Part shown: piece after piece, positions 41,985 through 50,647 of the stretch
Layout: every line of letters begins with the position of its first letter
How positions within the stretch are numbered: the stretch's first letter is position 1
Assembly: GCA_036337765.1 (NCBI GenBank)
Contig: JAYZDP010000161.1
Coordinates: 1-64,000 of the forward strand
Length of the DNA stretch: 64,000 bases
Direction of reading: 5' to 3'
Origin: JAYZDP01 sp036337765
GTDB lineage: Bacteria; Acidobacteriota; Thermoanaerobaculia; Multivoradales; Multivoraceae
Notes under the pieces: model-generated
What the model saw: the letters and a program-made list of their open reading frames with translations, nothing else
What the model was told of the DNA's origin: nothing
Database searches by the model: none
Program-made: the position numbers and the translations under genes

Positions 41985-43868
41985 GTGACAGATCTGCAAC
42001 ACTTGCTGGCCCACTTTTCCTTCTCGGATCCGGCTCTCACGGTCGCGTTGGCCCTCGCCGTCGGCACCCTCGTGCAGGGGATCGCGCACCATCTGCGGGT
42101 GCCGGGGATTGTTTTTCTTCTGGCCGCGGGCGTGGTCCTGGGTCCCGAGGGCGCTGGCGTAGTCCTACCTGCTTCGCTCGGAACAGGTCTCGACATGTTG
42201 GTGGGATTCGCCGTCGCCGTCATCCTTTTCGAGGGGGCGCTGCATCTCGATTTACGACGCTTGCGCCGCGAGGCGCATAGCATTCGCGGACTTGTGACGA
42301 GCGGGGCTCTCGTGACTGCGGTCGGCGGTACCCTCGCCCCTAGACTGCTGCTCGACTGGTCTTGGCGTACGTCCTTGGTCTTCGGCACTCTGGTGATCGT
42401 GACCGGGCCGACGGTCGTCACGCCGCTCCTGCGCCGTATCCGCGTGCGGCGCAACATCGCTACGGTGCTCGAGGCCGAGGGTGTGCTGGGTGATGCCGTT
42501 GGGGCGGTTGCCGCGGCGGTCGCTTTCGAGATCGCCATCGACTCGGGAGCCGGAGGGTTCGGTGTCGACGCATTCGTCGTGCGGCTAGCGGTCGGTGCGC
42601 TGGTCGGCGGCGCGGTCGGTGGGGTGGCCAGTGGCCTGCTCAAGCTGCGCGGCTGGGTCCCCGAGGGCCTGCGCAACATCTTCACTCTGACCCTGGCGCT
42701 GGCCTGCTTTCAGATCTCCAACTCGCTGGTACACGAGTCGGGAATCGTGGCGGTGGTGGTCGCGGGCCTGGTGCTCGGTAACCTGCGTGTGCACGACGTC
42801 GATGAACTGCGCGAGTTCAAGGAGCAGCTGACGACCATGTTCATCGGCATGCTGTTCGTGCTGCTGGCGGCCGACGTCGGGCTCGCGGATGTGCGCGGTC
42901 TGGGATGGCCTGGCGTCGCGGTGGTAGGGGTCCTGATGTTCGTCGTGCGGCCGCTCGACGTAGTGGTCGCTACCCGCCGATCCAGCCTCGAGCTGAAGGA
43001 GAAGGCGTTTCTCGCCTGGCTGGCGCCTCGTGGAATCGTCGCGGCGGCGGTCTCGACGCTCTTCGCCGAGAGCCTCGAGAGCGAGGGTCTCGAGGGTGGG
43101 GGCGAGTTGCAGGCGCTCGTCTTTCTCGTCATCGCGGTGACGGTCGTGGTCCAGGGGCTCAGTGGAGGAGTCGTGGCTTCGGCTCTCGGTGTGCGAGAGG
43201 CGCCGCGGGGAGGCTACGCCGTGCTCGGCGCCAACGCGGTCGGGCGCGCCCTGGCGCGTGAGCTCTCGGTGGACACCGCCGGCTCGATACTCATTGACTC
43301 CAACGCGACCGAGTGCGGCCGCGCGGAGGAGGAGGGGCTCTCGGTCGTATATGGCAGCGCTCTGCAGGAAAGTGTGCTCGTGCGCGCGGGGCTCGACCAC
43401 CGAGCCGGCTGTGTCGGGTTTACGACGAACGTGGGCATAAACTTCACGTTCGCGCGGCGCGCGGCGCGCGAGTTTCGCTCCTCGGCGGTGTGGGTAGCGT
43501 TAGAGCGCAACGAGGTTGCGGTGGGAGCGGGCATGGTCGAACGGATCGGAGGTCGGGTGCTGTTCGGCGGACCGGTTCGACTCGTCAGCTGGATCCGCGC
43601 CCTCGAGCGAGGGACGGCGGTGCGCTGCGTGCTACTGCCGCCGCCGGAGTCAAAGTCAACACGCCTCGACGCAGTCCTACCCCCGACCGACGAGGTACTT
43701 CCTCTGGCCCGCCTGCGGAGTGGCGCGGCGACCCCCGTCGACGGCGCGACGCGGCTCGGCCCGGAGGACCGGCTGGCTTGTAGCGTTCGCCGCGAGGCGC
43801 TCGCAGCGGTCGCAGCGGCGGTCGCCGAGCGAGGTTGGAGGCTCGAGCAAGCCGGAGAACCATCATGA
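41985..43868 (+). CDS. NhaP/CPA-type cation:proton antiporter with TrkA-N domain
   Basis: 627 residues from a GTG at 41985. About twelve membrane helices occupy residues 1-~400, with LLAAGVVLGPEGAG, VILFEGALHLDLRRLRRE and WLAPRGIVAAAVSTLFAES. A C-terminal TrkA-N/RCK nucleotide-binding domain (YAVLGANAVGRALARELS) and a possible TrkA-C region follow. It exchanges Na+ or K+ for H+, gated by nucleotide. Divergent from pstS with 117 bases between; no convincing Pho box is present there. Overlaps the next gene (ATGA). Confidence 0.9.
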   Translation: MTDLQHLLAHFSFSDPALTVALALAVGTLVQGIAHHLRVPGIVFLLAAGVVLGPEGAGVVLPASLGTGLDMLVGFAVAVILFEGALHLDLRRLRREAHSIRGLVTSGALVTAVGGTLAPRLLLDWSWRTSLVFGTLVIVTGPTVVTPLLRRIRVRRNIATVLEAEGVLGDAVGAVAAAVAFEIAIDSGAGGFGVDAFVVRLAVGALVGGAVGGVASGLLKLRGWVPEGLRNIFTLTLALACFQISNSLVHESGIVAVVVAGLVLGNLRVHDVDELREFKEQLTTMFIGMLFVLLAADVGLADVRGLGWPGVAVVGVLMFVVRPLDVVVATRRSSLELKEKAFLAWLAPRGIVAAAVSTLFAESLESEGLEGGGELQALVFLVIAVTVVVQGLSGGVVASALGVREAPRGGYAVLGANAVGRALARELSVDTAGSILIDSNATECGRAEEEGLSVVYGSALQESVLVRAGLDHRAGCVGFTTNVGINFTFARRAAREFRSSAVWVALERNEVAVGAGMVERIGGRVLFGGPVRLVSWIRALERGTAVRCVLLPPPESKSTRLDAVLPPTDEVLPLARLRSGAATPVDGATRLGPEDRLACSVRREALAAVAAAVAERGWRLEQAGEPS

Positions 43869-44983
43869 GCACGAGAGAGGCGGGATGGTTTCACCGCGTC
43901 CTGCTGCCGCCGATCATCCTGCAGTCGATGATCATCGGCGGCGGCTATTCGACCGGCCGGGAGGTGGTCGAGTATGCGGCGAAGCACGGTGCGGCCGGCT
44001 GGATGTCGGTGCTGGTTATCTTTGTCGGCTTCAGCCTGTTTTCGTTCCTGGTCTTCGAGCTCGCTCGGGTGTCCCGCTCGTACGACTACAAGTCGTTCAT
44101 TCGTCAGCTCATCGGTCCGCTGTGGCCGCTCTTCGACTTGGTTCTGGTGGTGATGTTTCTGTTCGTCATCGCGGTCATGCTCGCGGCCGTCGGCAGCATC
44201 CTCGAGCGCACCCTGGGCCTGCCCCGTACTCTCGGCGTGCTCTTCACCTTCGTCGTGGTCGCCGTCCTCGCGTACATGGGGCAGCAGACGATCGAGCGCT
44301 TCAAGACTGTGGGAACCGTGCTGCTCTACGTCGGCTACGCGATCTTCAGCGGCATCGTTCTGACGTCGAGCTGGGACGGAGTGGTGGCCGGGCTGCGGGC
44401 TTCGGAAGGTGCCGACGTAGGCGCGGCTGCGGTCTCGGGAGTGCTCTACGTCGGTTATAACCTCTCGGTATACCCGATGGTGCTCTTCTGCCTCTACCGC
44501 CAACAGGGGCGCGTCGATGCCGCCGTCTCGGGGGTGGTGGCGGGAGTGATGATGACCCTGCCGTTCTTGCTGACCTGGCTGTGCCTCATGGCCTTCCCGA
44601 CTCCCGACGTGATGGCGGCCGACGTTCCTTGGCTCGAGATGCTGGCCGATGCGGCGCCCGCCTGGGTGATGCTGCTCTACGGAGTAGTCGTCGGATGGAC
44701 CCTGGTCGAGACCTCGATTGGCGGCGTGCACGGCATGGAAGACAGGATCGACAAGAACATCGACGACCTGCCGCGAGCGATTGCCACCCGGATCGATCGT
44801 TTGTCGAGCACGCAGCGCAGCGTCGGCGCCGCGTTGATGCTGCTCACGGCGCTCGGGATGTCGCGCTTCGGCATCGTCGCCCTGGTCGCCAGCGGCTACG
44901 GTGCCATGGCCTACGTCTTTCTTGCGCTCCTCGCTGTGCCTCTCTTGACCGTCGGCGTGGTGAAGATCGCGCGTGCCACATGA
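43865..44983 (+). CDS. YkvI-like multi-pass membrane protein
   Basis: 372 residues from the ATG at 43865. About ten hydrophobic segments; the first, LQSMIIGGGYSTGREVVEYA, with a conserved GGGYxTGRE loop, matches the YkvI family, which has a LeuT-type (APC superfamily) fold and no proven substrate. Overlap of four bases with both the antiporter gene before and the isocitrate-lyase-family gene after suggests they work together, perhaps as a solute:cation symport and catabolism unit. Confidence 0.8.
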   Translation: MSTREAGWFHRVLLPPIILQSMIIGGGYSTGREVVEYAAKHGAAGWMSVLVIFVGFSLFSFLVFELARVSRSYDYKSFIRQLIGPLWPLFDLVLVVMFLFVIAVMLAAVGSILERTLGLPRTLGVLFTFVVVAVLAYMGQQTIERFKTVGTVLLYVGYAIFSGIVLTSSWDGVVAGLRASEGADVGAAAVSGVLYVGYNLSVYPMVLFCLYRQQGRVDAAVSGVVAGVMMTLPFLLTWLCLMAFPTPDVMAADVPWLEMLADAAPAWVMLLYGVVVGWTLVETSIGGVHGMEDRIDKNIDDLPRAIATRIDRLSSTQRSVGAALMLLTALGMSRFGIVALVASGYGAMAYVFLALLAVPLLTVGVVKIARAT

Positions 44984-45822
44984 CCACTCCGACAGAGGCG
45001 CTACGCAAGCGACTGGCCGCACCGGAGATCCTCATTGTGCCCGGCTGCTTCGACGCGCTGTCGGCGCGGATCGTCGAGCAGGCGGGTGCTGAGGCGGCCT
45101 TCATGAGCGGCTTCGCCGTCTCCGCATCCCGGGCCGCCCTACCCGACGTTGGGCTCCTCTCCTACGGAGAGGTGGTCGATCAGGGCCGCAGCATCTGTTC
45201 TGCGGTCTCCATTCCGGTCTTTGGGGACGCCGATACCGGCTACGGCGACGAGCGCAACGTCCGCCGGACGGTCGAGGGCTTCGCGGCGGCAGGCTTCGCA
45301 GCGGTCATGATCGAGGACCAGACCTGGCCGAAGCAGTGCGGCCACACGCCGGGCAAGACCGTGGTGCCGCGAGCCGAAGCGGTGGCACGGGTCGAGGCCG
45401 CTGTCGCCGCGCGCGACGCCGGCGCCGACGTTCTGATTCTGGCGCGTACGGACGCACTGGCGACCGACGGCCTCGAAGAGGTCGTCGACCGGGCGAAGGC
45501 CTTCGCCGATGCCGGCGCCGACATCCTCTTCCCCGAGGCGCCGACGCACGAGCAGGAGATGGCGAGCTTGTGCGAGACGCTTCCGCTACCGGTGATGGCG
45601 AACATGGTCGAGGGCGGCCTGAGCCCGTTGCTCGAGCCCCGTCGCCTCGAGGAGCTCGGGTACTGCATGGTCGCCTACCCGCTCACCGGGCTGTCTGCCG
45701 CCGCCTGCGCCATGCGCCAGGCCGCGGAAGGCCTTGTCGGCGGCCGGTCGGCAGCAGAGCTGCTCTCGTTCGCCGAGCTCAAGGCGCTCGTCGGCTTTCC
45801 GGAGGGCCGCGCGCACGGTTGA
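44980..45822 (+). CDS. Isocitrate lyase/PEP mutase family enzyme
   Basis: 280 residues, ATGA overlap with the YkvI-like gene. TIM barrel with PGCFDALSARIVEQAGAEA, SIPVFGDADTGYGDERNVRR (metal-binding Asp residues), VMIEDQTWPKQCGHTPGK (ICL signature KxCGH) and ILARTDALATDGLEE. It could be 2-methylisocitrate lyase, oxaloacetate decarboxylase or a related C-C lyase; the short length argues against true isocitrate lyase. Confidence 0.88.
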   Translation: MTTPTEALRKRLAAPEILIVPGCFDALSARIVEQAGAEAAFMSGFAVSASRAALPDVGLLSYGEVVDQGRSICSAVSIPVFGDADTGYGDERNVRRTVEGFAAAGFAAVMIEDQTWPKQCGHTPGKTVVPRAEAVARVEAAVAARDAGADVLILARTDALATDGLEEVVDRAKAFADAGADILFPEAPTHEQEMASLCETLPLPVMANMVEGGLSPLLEPRRLEELGYCMVAYPLTGLSAAACAMRQAAEGLVGGRSAAELLSFAELKALVGFPEGRAHG

Positions 45823-45877
45823 CGGCGCTCGTCGCAACGCGAACGAGGTAGGGTAGGGGGGTCCGAACGCCCCGATC

Positions 45878-46396
45878 ATTACCAGCTGGCTCTTCGTCGC
45901 CGTCGTCGCCGTCGCCTTCAGTGTCTTCGCGATCGGGCTTGCGGTCGGCCGGCGCCGTCCGCGCGTAGGCCACGAGCTGCCCGGGCTCGGAGACGGCCAG
46001 TCGACGATCCGCTCCTACGTGATCCCCAAGCGCTGGGGGGCTCAGGCGGCAGCGCGTGAGATGCCTCTGGCCGAGGGTGCGGTCGTTACCCGCTACGACG
46101 ACGCCGCGGTCGAGTTGATCGACACGGTTACCGATCAGTCAAAGTCGTGGCCGCTGTTGAAGGGACGCTCACTGATCGGACGGGGGTCCGACAACCACAT
46201 CGTGCTCGACGATGAGCGGGTCTCGGCACACCACGCCCTCATTGCAGTTCGCGACGGCGTGTACTTCCTCGAGGATCTCGGCTCTACGAACGGTACTTTC
46301 ACCGAGGACAACGAGCGCGTAATGGAGCCGCTCGCGCTCGGCGACGGCGACCCGTTCCGCATCGGCGGCGTGACGCGGGTCTTTCGCGGCGAATGA
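45878..46396 (+). CDS. Membrane-anchored FHA-domain protein (start codon unclear)
   Basis: The FHA domain is unmistakable: LKGRSLIGRGSDNHIVLDDE, VSAHHALIAVRDGVYFLED and LGSTNGTF. A GTG at 46019 could start a soluble version of 125 residues. However the same frame upstream encodes a clear membrane helix (SWLFVAVVAVAFSVFAIGLA) followed by GRRRPR, so the protein is surely longer. Between the stop at 45854 and the helix no ATG, GTG or TTG exists; only ATC (45875) and ATT (45878) could initiate. I place the start at ATT 45878 tentatively. FHA domains bind phosphothreonine peptides. Confidence 0.7.
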   Translation: MTSWLFVAVVAVAFSVFAIGLAVGRRRPRVGHELPGLGDGQSTIRSYVIPKRWGAQAAAREMPLAEGAVVTRYDDAAVELIDTVTDQSKSWPLLKGRSLIGRGSDNHIVLDDERVSAHHALIAVRDGVYFLEDLGSTNGTFTEDNERVMEPLALGDGDPFRIGGVTRVFRGE

Positions 46397-46412
46397 CCCG
46401 CGGGGTTGCGAG

Positions 46413-47519
46413 CTAGGGGCGACCGATGCGTACCGGCTGACGGCGCGCACCCCAGTCTCCCGGCGGCCCGTCGAAGACGCCCGAACAGGCCGTGCCGCAG
46501 GCGAGGCAGCTGCCTTCGTCGTCCAGTTCCCAGCCTTCGATCTCGTACCAATCGCGACGAACCACGGCGGCGCCGCAGCCGTGACACGGCGTCGAGTCGC
46601 CTTCGGAATCGTGCACGTTGCCGGTGTAGACGTAGCGCAGGCCGTTGGATCGGGCACGGGCGCGCGCGCGGGTGAGGGTGGCGGGAGGCGTCGACGGACG
46701 GTCGAGCATCTTCCAGTCTGGATGAAAGGCGGTGAAGTGCAGCGGCACGTCGACGCCAAGCTCCGCCGCGATCCAGCCGCTCAGGGCGTCGATCTCGCGC
46801 TCCGAGTCGTTGAGCCCGGGGATCAGCAGGGTGGTGATCTCGAGCCAGACGTCGGTGTCGTGTTGGAGGTGGTGGAGGGTGTCAAGAACAGCCTCGAGCC
46901 GGCCACCGCACACCTGGCGGTAGAACCCGTCGGTGAAGGCTTTGAGATCGACGTTGGCGGCGTCGACGTCGCGAAAGAGCTCGTTGCGCGGCTCGTCGCA
47001 GACGTATCCCGCGGTCACCGCGACAGTCTTCAGGCCCGCGCTCTGACAGGCGGCGGCGGTGTCGGCCGCGTACTCCAGAAACACCACGGGATCGTTGTAG
47101 GTGAAGGCGACGCTTCGACAGCCGAGCTCTGCCGCTACCGAGGCCAGCCGTTGCGGCGACGCCTCGTCCATCAGAGTGTCCATCTCCCGCGATTTCGACA
47201 TGTCCCAGTTCTGGCAGAAGCGGCAGGCGAGGTTGCAGCCGGCGGTGCCGAACGACAGAACCGGGGTGCCCGGCAGGAAGTGGTTCAGCGGCTTCTTTTC
47301 GATCGGATCCACGCAGAACCCGCTCGAGCGGCCGTAGGAGCTCAGAACGACCTGATCATCGACTCTGGCTCGTACGAAGCACATGCCGCGCTGTCCTTCT
47401 CGCAGTCGGCAGAAGCGGGGACACACGTCGCATTGGACGCGCCCGTCGTCGAGCACATGCCAGTGGCGCGTTGGCACCACGCAGGGGTCGGCGAGGGAAA
47501 GGGAGTCGATGGGCGGCAT
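46413..47519 (-). CDS. amrS: AmmeMemoRadiSam system radical SAM enzyme
   Basis: 368 residues from the ATG at 47519 (MPPIDSLSLADP); longer starts would run into amrB. N-terminal cysteine segment CDVCPRFCRLREGQRGMCFV, radical SAM cluster motif CNLACRFCQNW, and downstream VDLKAFTDGFYRQVCGG. A C-terminal zinc-ribbon-like tail (TPCHGCGAAVV, SCLACGTACSGVF) ends the protein. This family is encoded with AmrA (AMMECR1) and AmrB (Memo); its reaction is not settled. Divergent from amrB with 33 bases between. Confidence 0.92.
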   Translation of the reverse strand: MPPIDSLSLADPCVVPTRHWHVLDDGRVQCDVCPRFCRLREGQRGMCFVRARVDDQVVLSSYGRSSGFCVDPIEKKPLNHFLPGTPVLSFGTAGCNLACRFCQNWDMSKSREMDTLMDEASPQRLASVAAELGCRSVAFTYNDPVVFLEYAADTAAACQSAGLKTVAVTAGYVCDEPRNELFRDVDAANVDLKAFTDGFYRQVCGGRLEAVLDTLHHLQHDTDVWLEITTLLIPGLNDSEREIDALSGWIAAELGVDVPLHFTAFHPDWKMLDRPSTPPATLTRARARARSNGLRYVYTGNVHDSEGDSTPCHGCGAAVVRRDWYEIEGWELDDEGSCLACGTACSGVFDGPPGDWGARRQPVRIGRP

Positions 47520-47552
47520 GTAGCGTGGATCCCAGGAGTATCCTAGTCGCCC

Positions 47553-48350
47553 GTGCGCTCTGACATCCGAGAGCCTGCAGTAGCCGGAAGCTACTACGAA
47601 CACGACGCGAGCAGGCTGAGGTCCTCGGTGGCGGCGTTGCTCGACGCCGCGCTACCGGCTCCCGATACGGCGACCGCGTTGATCGCGCCTCACGCCGGCT
47701 ACGCCTATTCGGGCCCGATCGCGGCGTCGGCCTTTCGTGGACTCGAGGCGCGTCAGTTCGAACGGGTGATCGTGATTGGTCCGAGTCACTTCGTAGCCTT
47801 TCGTGGAATTGCCGCGAGTGGTGCCCGAGGGTTTTCGACGCCCCTGGGTACCGTTGCGCTCGACACCGAGGCGGAGGCTGCGCTGGAGCGTGCTGGCTCG
47901 GTGAGCGTTGCGCCCCACGTCCATGCTCCCGAGCATTGCATCGAAGTCGAGTTGCCGTTTCTGCAAGTGGCGCTACGCCAGCCGTTTCGCCTTGTCGCCT
48001 TGGTCGTGGGTGAGGCCTTGCCTCAGGAGGTGGCAACGGTTCTCGACGCGCTGTGGGCCGAAGCCACGTTGCTAGTGGTGAGCTCGGATCTGACCCACTT
48101 TCTCGACTACGACACCGCGAAGGCAGCGGACCACGCCACCGCCGAGGCGATCTCGACCCTGGCACGCGACGACTTCACTGCCGAGGAGGCCTGCGGTGCC
48201 ACGGCCATCAACGGACTCGTGTCGCTCGCCCGACGTCGCGGCCTCGTGGGTAGGACTCTGGATCTACGGAGCTCCGGCGATGTTTGTGGCGGGCGAGACA
48301 GCGTCGTGGGCTACGGAGCGTGGGCTTTTCGACCGCTGGACAGCTGCTAG
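47553..48350 (+). CDS. amrB: AmmeMemoRadiSam system protein B (Memo-like)
   Basis: 265 residues from a GTG at 47553. Memo fold related to nonheme iron dioxygenases: EPAVAGSYYEHDASRLRSSV, IAPHAGYAYSGPIAASAF, VIVIGPSHFVAFRGIAASG, and HAPEHCIEVELPFLQV, where the His residues form the metal pocket. A TATCCT -10-like element lies at 47538-47543. The amrA gene is not visible in the window. Confidence 0.92.
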   Translation: MRSDIREPAVAGSYYEHDASRLRSSVAALLDAALPAPDTATALIAPHAGYAYSGPIAASAFRGLEARQFERVIVIGPSHFVAFRGIAASGARGFSTPLGTVALDTEAEAALERAGSVSVAPHVHAPEHCIEVELPFLQVALRQPFRLVALVVGEALPQEVATVLDALWAEATLLVVSSDLTHFLDYDTAKAADHATAEAISTLARDDFTAEEACGATAINGLVSLARRRGLVGRTLDLRSSGDVCGGRDSVVGYGAWAFRPLDSC

Positions 48351-48362
48351 GCTGACCGAGAC

Positions 48363-48752
48363 ATGAGCCAGAGCTCCAGCAGCCCGGCGCTTCCGATTGT
48401 CTGTCTGGCACTGATGTCGAGCACCGTGGTCTACGCCGTACTCGCCTGGTTGCTGCTGTCCGGACAGATGGGGGAGGGGGAGGCGGCACGTTCGGTTGCC
48501 GCCGTACCGTGGCTTCCCGGCGGGGGCGTGGCGCTTCTGCTACTCGGATCGCTCATCGGCCGTCGCTTCCGTAGGCTTCCGGAGCACAGCGCAGTGCAGG
48601 GCACCATCGTGACTTTCGCCTGCTACGAGGGCGCCGCGATCATCGGTCTGGTGACCGCGATCGCGACCTACCAGGTGTGGTGGGCTTGGGGGCTGTCGTT
48701 CGCCGCTCTCGCCGCGATGGCTCTGGCTTGGCCCTCCAAGCGGGCTACCTGA
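48363..48752 (+). CDS. Small membrane protein of unknown function
   Basis: 129 residues with about four hydrophobic segments in two pairs: IVCLALMSSTVVYAVLAWLL, WLPGGGVALLLLGSLIG, and GAAIIGLVTAIATYQVWW then LSFAALAAMALAW. The paired-helix layout is reminiscent of ATP-synthase subunit c-like or DUF-type proteins, but no conserved ion-binding carboxylate pattern lets me assign it. It follows amrB by 12 bases and may be co-transcribed. Confidence 0.65.
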   Translation: MSQSSSSPALPIVCLALMSSTVVYAVLAWLLLSGQMGEGEAARSVAAVPWLPGGGVALLLLGSLIGRRFRRLPEHSAVQGTIVTFACYEGAAIIGLVTAIATYQVWWAWGLSFAALAAMALAWPSKRAT

Positions 48753-49161
48753 AGAGAGCGTCGAAGGCGGCTCGCGGATCGTCGGGTGCACTGCCACCCT
48801 TGCCATCCGACTCCATAGTCACCTTTTTCGCAAAGTGCGCGCAGTCGTTGGCCTTCGTCTTCGACGCCAATCGCTGAGCGATCGGTTTGCGGCATTCGAA
48901 GGTGGCAGCGGTGTCCAAGTGGGCGCAGTTCACGCAGCTGTGAAGCCCCGCACCGCAGCCGTCACACACCGTGTCGACGGCGACTTCCTCGGACAACGAC
49001 TGCTCGGCGCCGCAGTCGCGACAGCGAAAGACTGGCGTAGTGGGCGCGCCGAGGCCGCGGTTCCGCGGGCCCTCCTTCGGCGGTCGCGGGCCGCCGCCGC
49101 TACGCTCGCGCGGGCGCCCGTCGTCCTGATAGCCGCGCTGGCTGTACTTCCTGTCGCTCAT
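48745..49161 (-). CDS. Zinc-ribbon protein
   Basis: 138 residues. An Arg/Gly/Pro-rich N-terminal third (RERSGGGPRPPKEGPRNRG) precedes a zinc ribbon with paired cysteines FRCRDCGAEQ and VCDGCGAGLHSCVNCAHLD. A further CAHF segment with a lone Cys follows. The basic N-terminus suggests nucleic-acid contact. Function unknown. Convergent overlap of eight bases with the small membrane protein gene. Confidence 0.7.
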   Translation of the reverse strand: MSDRKYSQRGYQDDGRPRERSGGGPRPPKEGPRNRGLGAPTTPVFRCRDCGAEQSLSEEVAVDTVCDGCGAGLHSCVNCAHLDTAATFECRKPIAQRLASKTKANDCAHFAKKVTMESDGKGGSAPDDPRAAFDALFR

Positions 49162-49182
49162 GCTGGCGGGGCTCTCCGGTGG

Positions 49183-49920
49183 TCATGGCTGTGAGGCTGG
49201 ATTGTAATGTGTCGCGCTGATACCGCGACCGACTCCGAGGCCACGCCATAGACGCCGATCGAGGCGATCAGGGGCCGCGCTACGGTTGGGGCTCACCGGC
49301 AGCTCGTCGACGGCTCCCGCCAGCTCGATCTCGGGTAGTGAACGAAGGTTCTGGACTGCACGCTCGAGGTAGGCGGCTCGCTCACGGGCATCGCTGTATG
49401 CGCTGCCACTCAACGTGACCTGGGCGGTGAGGATGTTGTCGCGGTCGTAGCCGTAGTCGGTGGTGCGCTCCTGCACGAAGCTCTTGACCATGAGCACGGC
49501 GCCAATCACCAGAGCTGTCGACAGCGCGACCTCGGAGCCGACGAGTAGTGCCCGCAACCGTGCGGATCGCCGGCTGGAGCCGCCACGCGAGCCCGAGCGC
49601 AGCGCGTCGAAGAGGCCGATACCGGTGGTGCGGAAAACGACGCCGGAGACCGAGATCGCACCGGCCAGAAAGCTCAGCGCCAGGGTGTATACCAGCGCTC
49701 GGTAGTCGTACATAGCAAACAGGTACGGCGGATCGACCGGCACCATGCCGATCATGGTCCGCGTGCTCAGCACACCGAGGGGGCCGCCGACCAAGCCGCC
49801 GAGCATCGCCATGTTGCCGCCGATACCGAGAGCGAGCACCAAAACGATGGTGAGACTCCAGACCGGGCTCGCCCGTACGATCCGCAGGGCGAGGCGGAGG
49901 TCTTGGATCAGGCTCCCCAT
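49183..49920 (-). pseudogene. MacB/FtsX-type ABC permease with a large internal deletion
   Basis: The first ~35 residues are a true permease N-terminus (IQDLRLALRIVRASPVWSLT, then the helix VLVLALGIGGNMAML). The text then jumps to the middle of the protein (LVYTLALSFLAGAISVSGVV, LRALLVGSEVALSTALVIGA, MVKSFVQERTTDYGYDRDNI), skipping the periplasmic core expected between. The C-terminal membrane domain is absent and the last residues are noise. About 245 residues remain of some 800. PadR regulators commonly sit beside such permeases, and one lies just upstream here, so this is probably the collapsed partner gene. Confidence 0.75.
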
Positions 49921-49933
49921 ATCCTGCCCTTCG

Positions 49934-50647
49934 CTACGGCCCAGATTGGCGAAGGTTGCGCCGTACCGGGCTCACGAGCGCCGACCCTGGGCGCAGGCCA
50001 GCGAGTGTCCATCGACCTGACAGAACGCGCGCGCTCCAGAAGGCGATCATCGGGCTGAGCAGCACAGTCGGAGCGAGCCACAGGACCCAGGCCGGCTCGA
50101 TCTGAAAGTTGGTCACCGTGAAGGCCGTGACGGTGGCGATCGTCCCGCCGAGCATCATCGTCAGATGCTGGGCGATGCGGTCGCGTCCGCGCACCCCGCC
50201 GGCACGGAATCGCCGCAGGTTGTCGCCACTCAGGCCGACCCCGATCCCTCCGAAGACCGCGAGCGTGATGCCGTCGCCGTTGCCCCGCGCCATGGCGACG
50301 ACTCCGACGCCGATCATCACCAGGCCGGATAGGCACATCAGCCCGCCGGACCCCCAGTCGATCGACGTCGGTGTGCCGCCGCGATTCTTCGCCAGCCGCC
50401 AGCCGGAGAAGGCCAGGTAGAAGCTGAAGATCGCGATCAGGAAGAGGAAGAAGCTGCCGCCCAGAAAGGCCAGCGGGATGGCGGTAACGAAGACCGCGGA
50501 CATGGCGACGACGAAGACCGTACCCGAGAGCACGTGCCAGTAGAACGGCCAGTGTAGAGACACCGAAAGCGCGGCGACCAACGCAGAGAAGAGGGCGAAG
50601 AAGCCCGCGGCGATATGCAGAATGAGAAGGGCGTCGGCTGGTGTCAT
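49934..50647 (-). CDS. Multi-pass membrane protein of unknown function
   Basis: 237 residues from the ATG at 50647, in an ATGA overlap with padR. About seven helices, the first LLILHIAAGFFALFSALVAA with a His that may matter (heme or metal), then WHVLSGTVFVVAMSAVFVTA. It resembles the DUF2306-type group of small membrane proteins, but I am not certain. Being cotranscribed with a PadR regulator, it is likely under that regulator's control. Confidence 0.65.
   Translation of the reverse strand: MTPADALLILHIAAGFFALFSALVAALSVSLHWPFYWHVLSGTVFVVAMSAVFVTAIPLAFLGGSFFLFLIAIFSFYLAFSGWRLAKNRGGTPTSIDWGSGGLMCLSGLVMIGVGVVAMARGNGDGITLAVFGGIGVGLSGDNLRRFRAGGVRGRDRIAQHLTMMLGGTIATVTAFTVTNFQIEPAWVLWLAPTVLLSPMIAFWSARVLSGRWTLAGLRPGSALVSPVRRNLRQSGP

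Noticed and set aside
43214..45022. 602-codon open frame on the minus strand
   Set aside because: It is antisense to the antiporter, YkvI-like and lyase genes, rich in Arg/His/Asp, and shows no domain. It is the GC-rich shadow of those genes.
46019..46396. FHA protein as a short soluble protein from GTG 46019
   Set aside because: The upstream in-frame membrane helix and basic segment are too protein-like to be chance, so the short version is unlikely to be the whole product.
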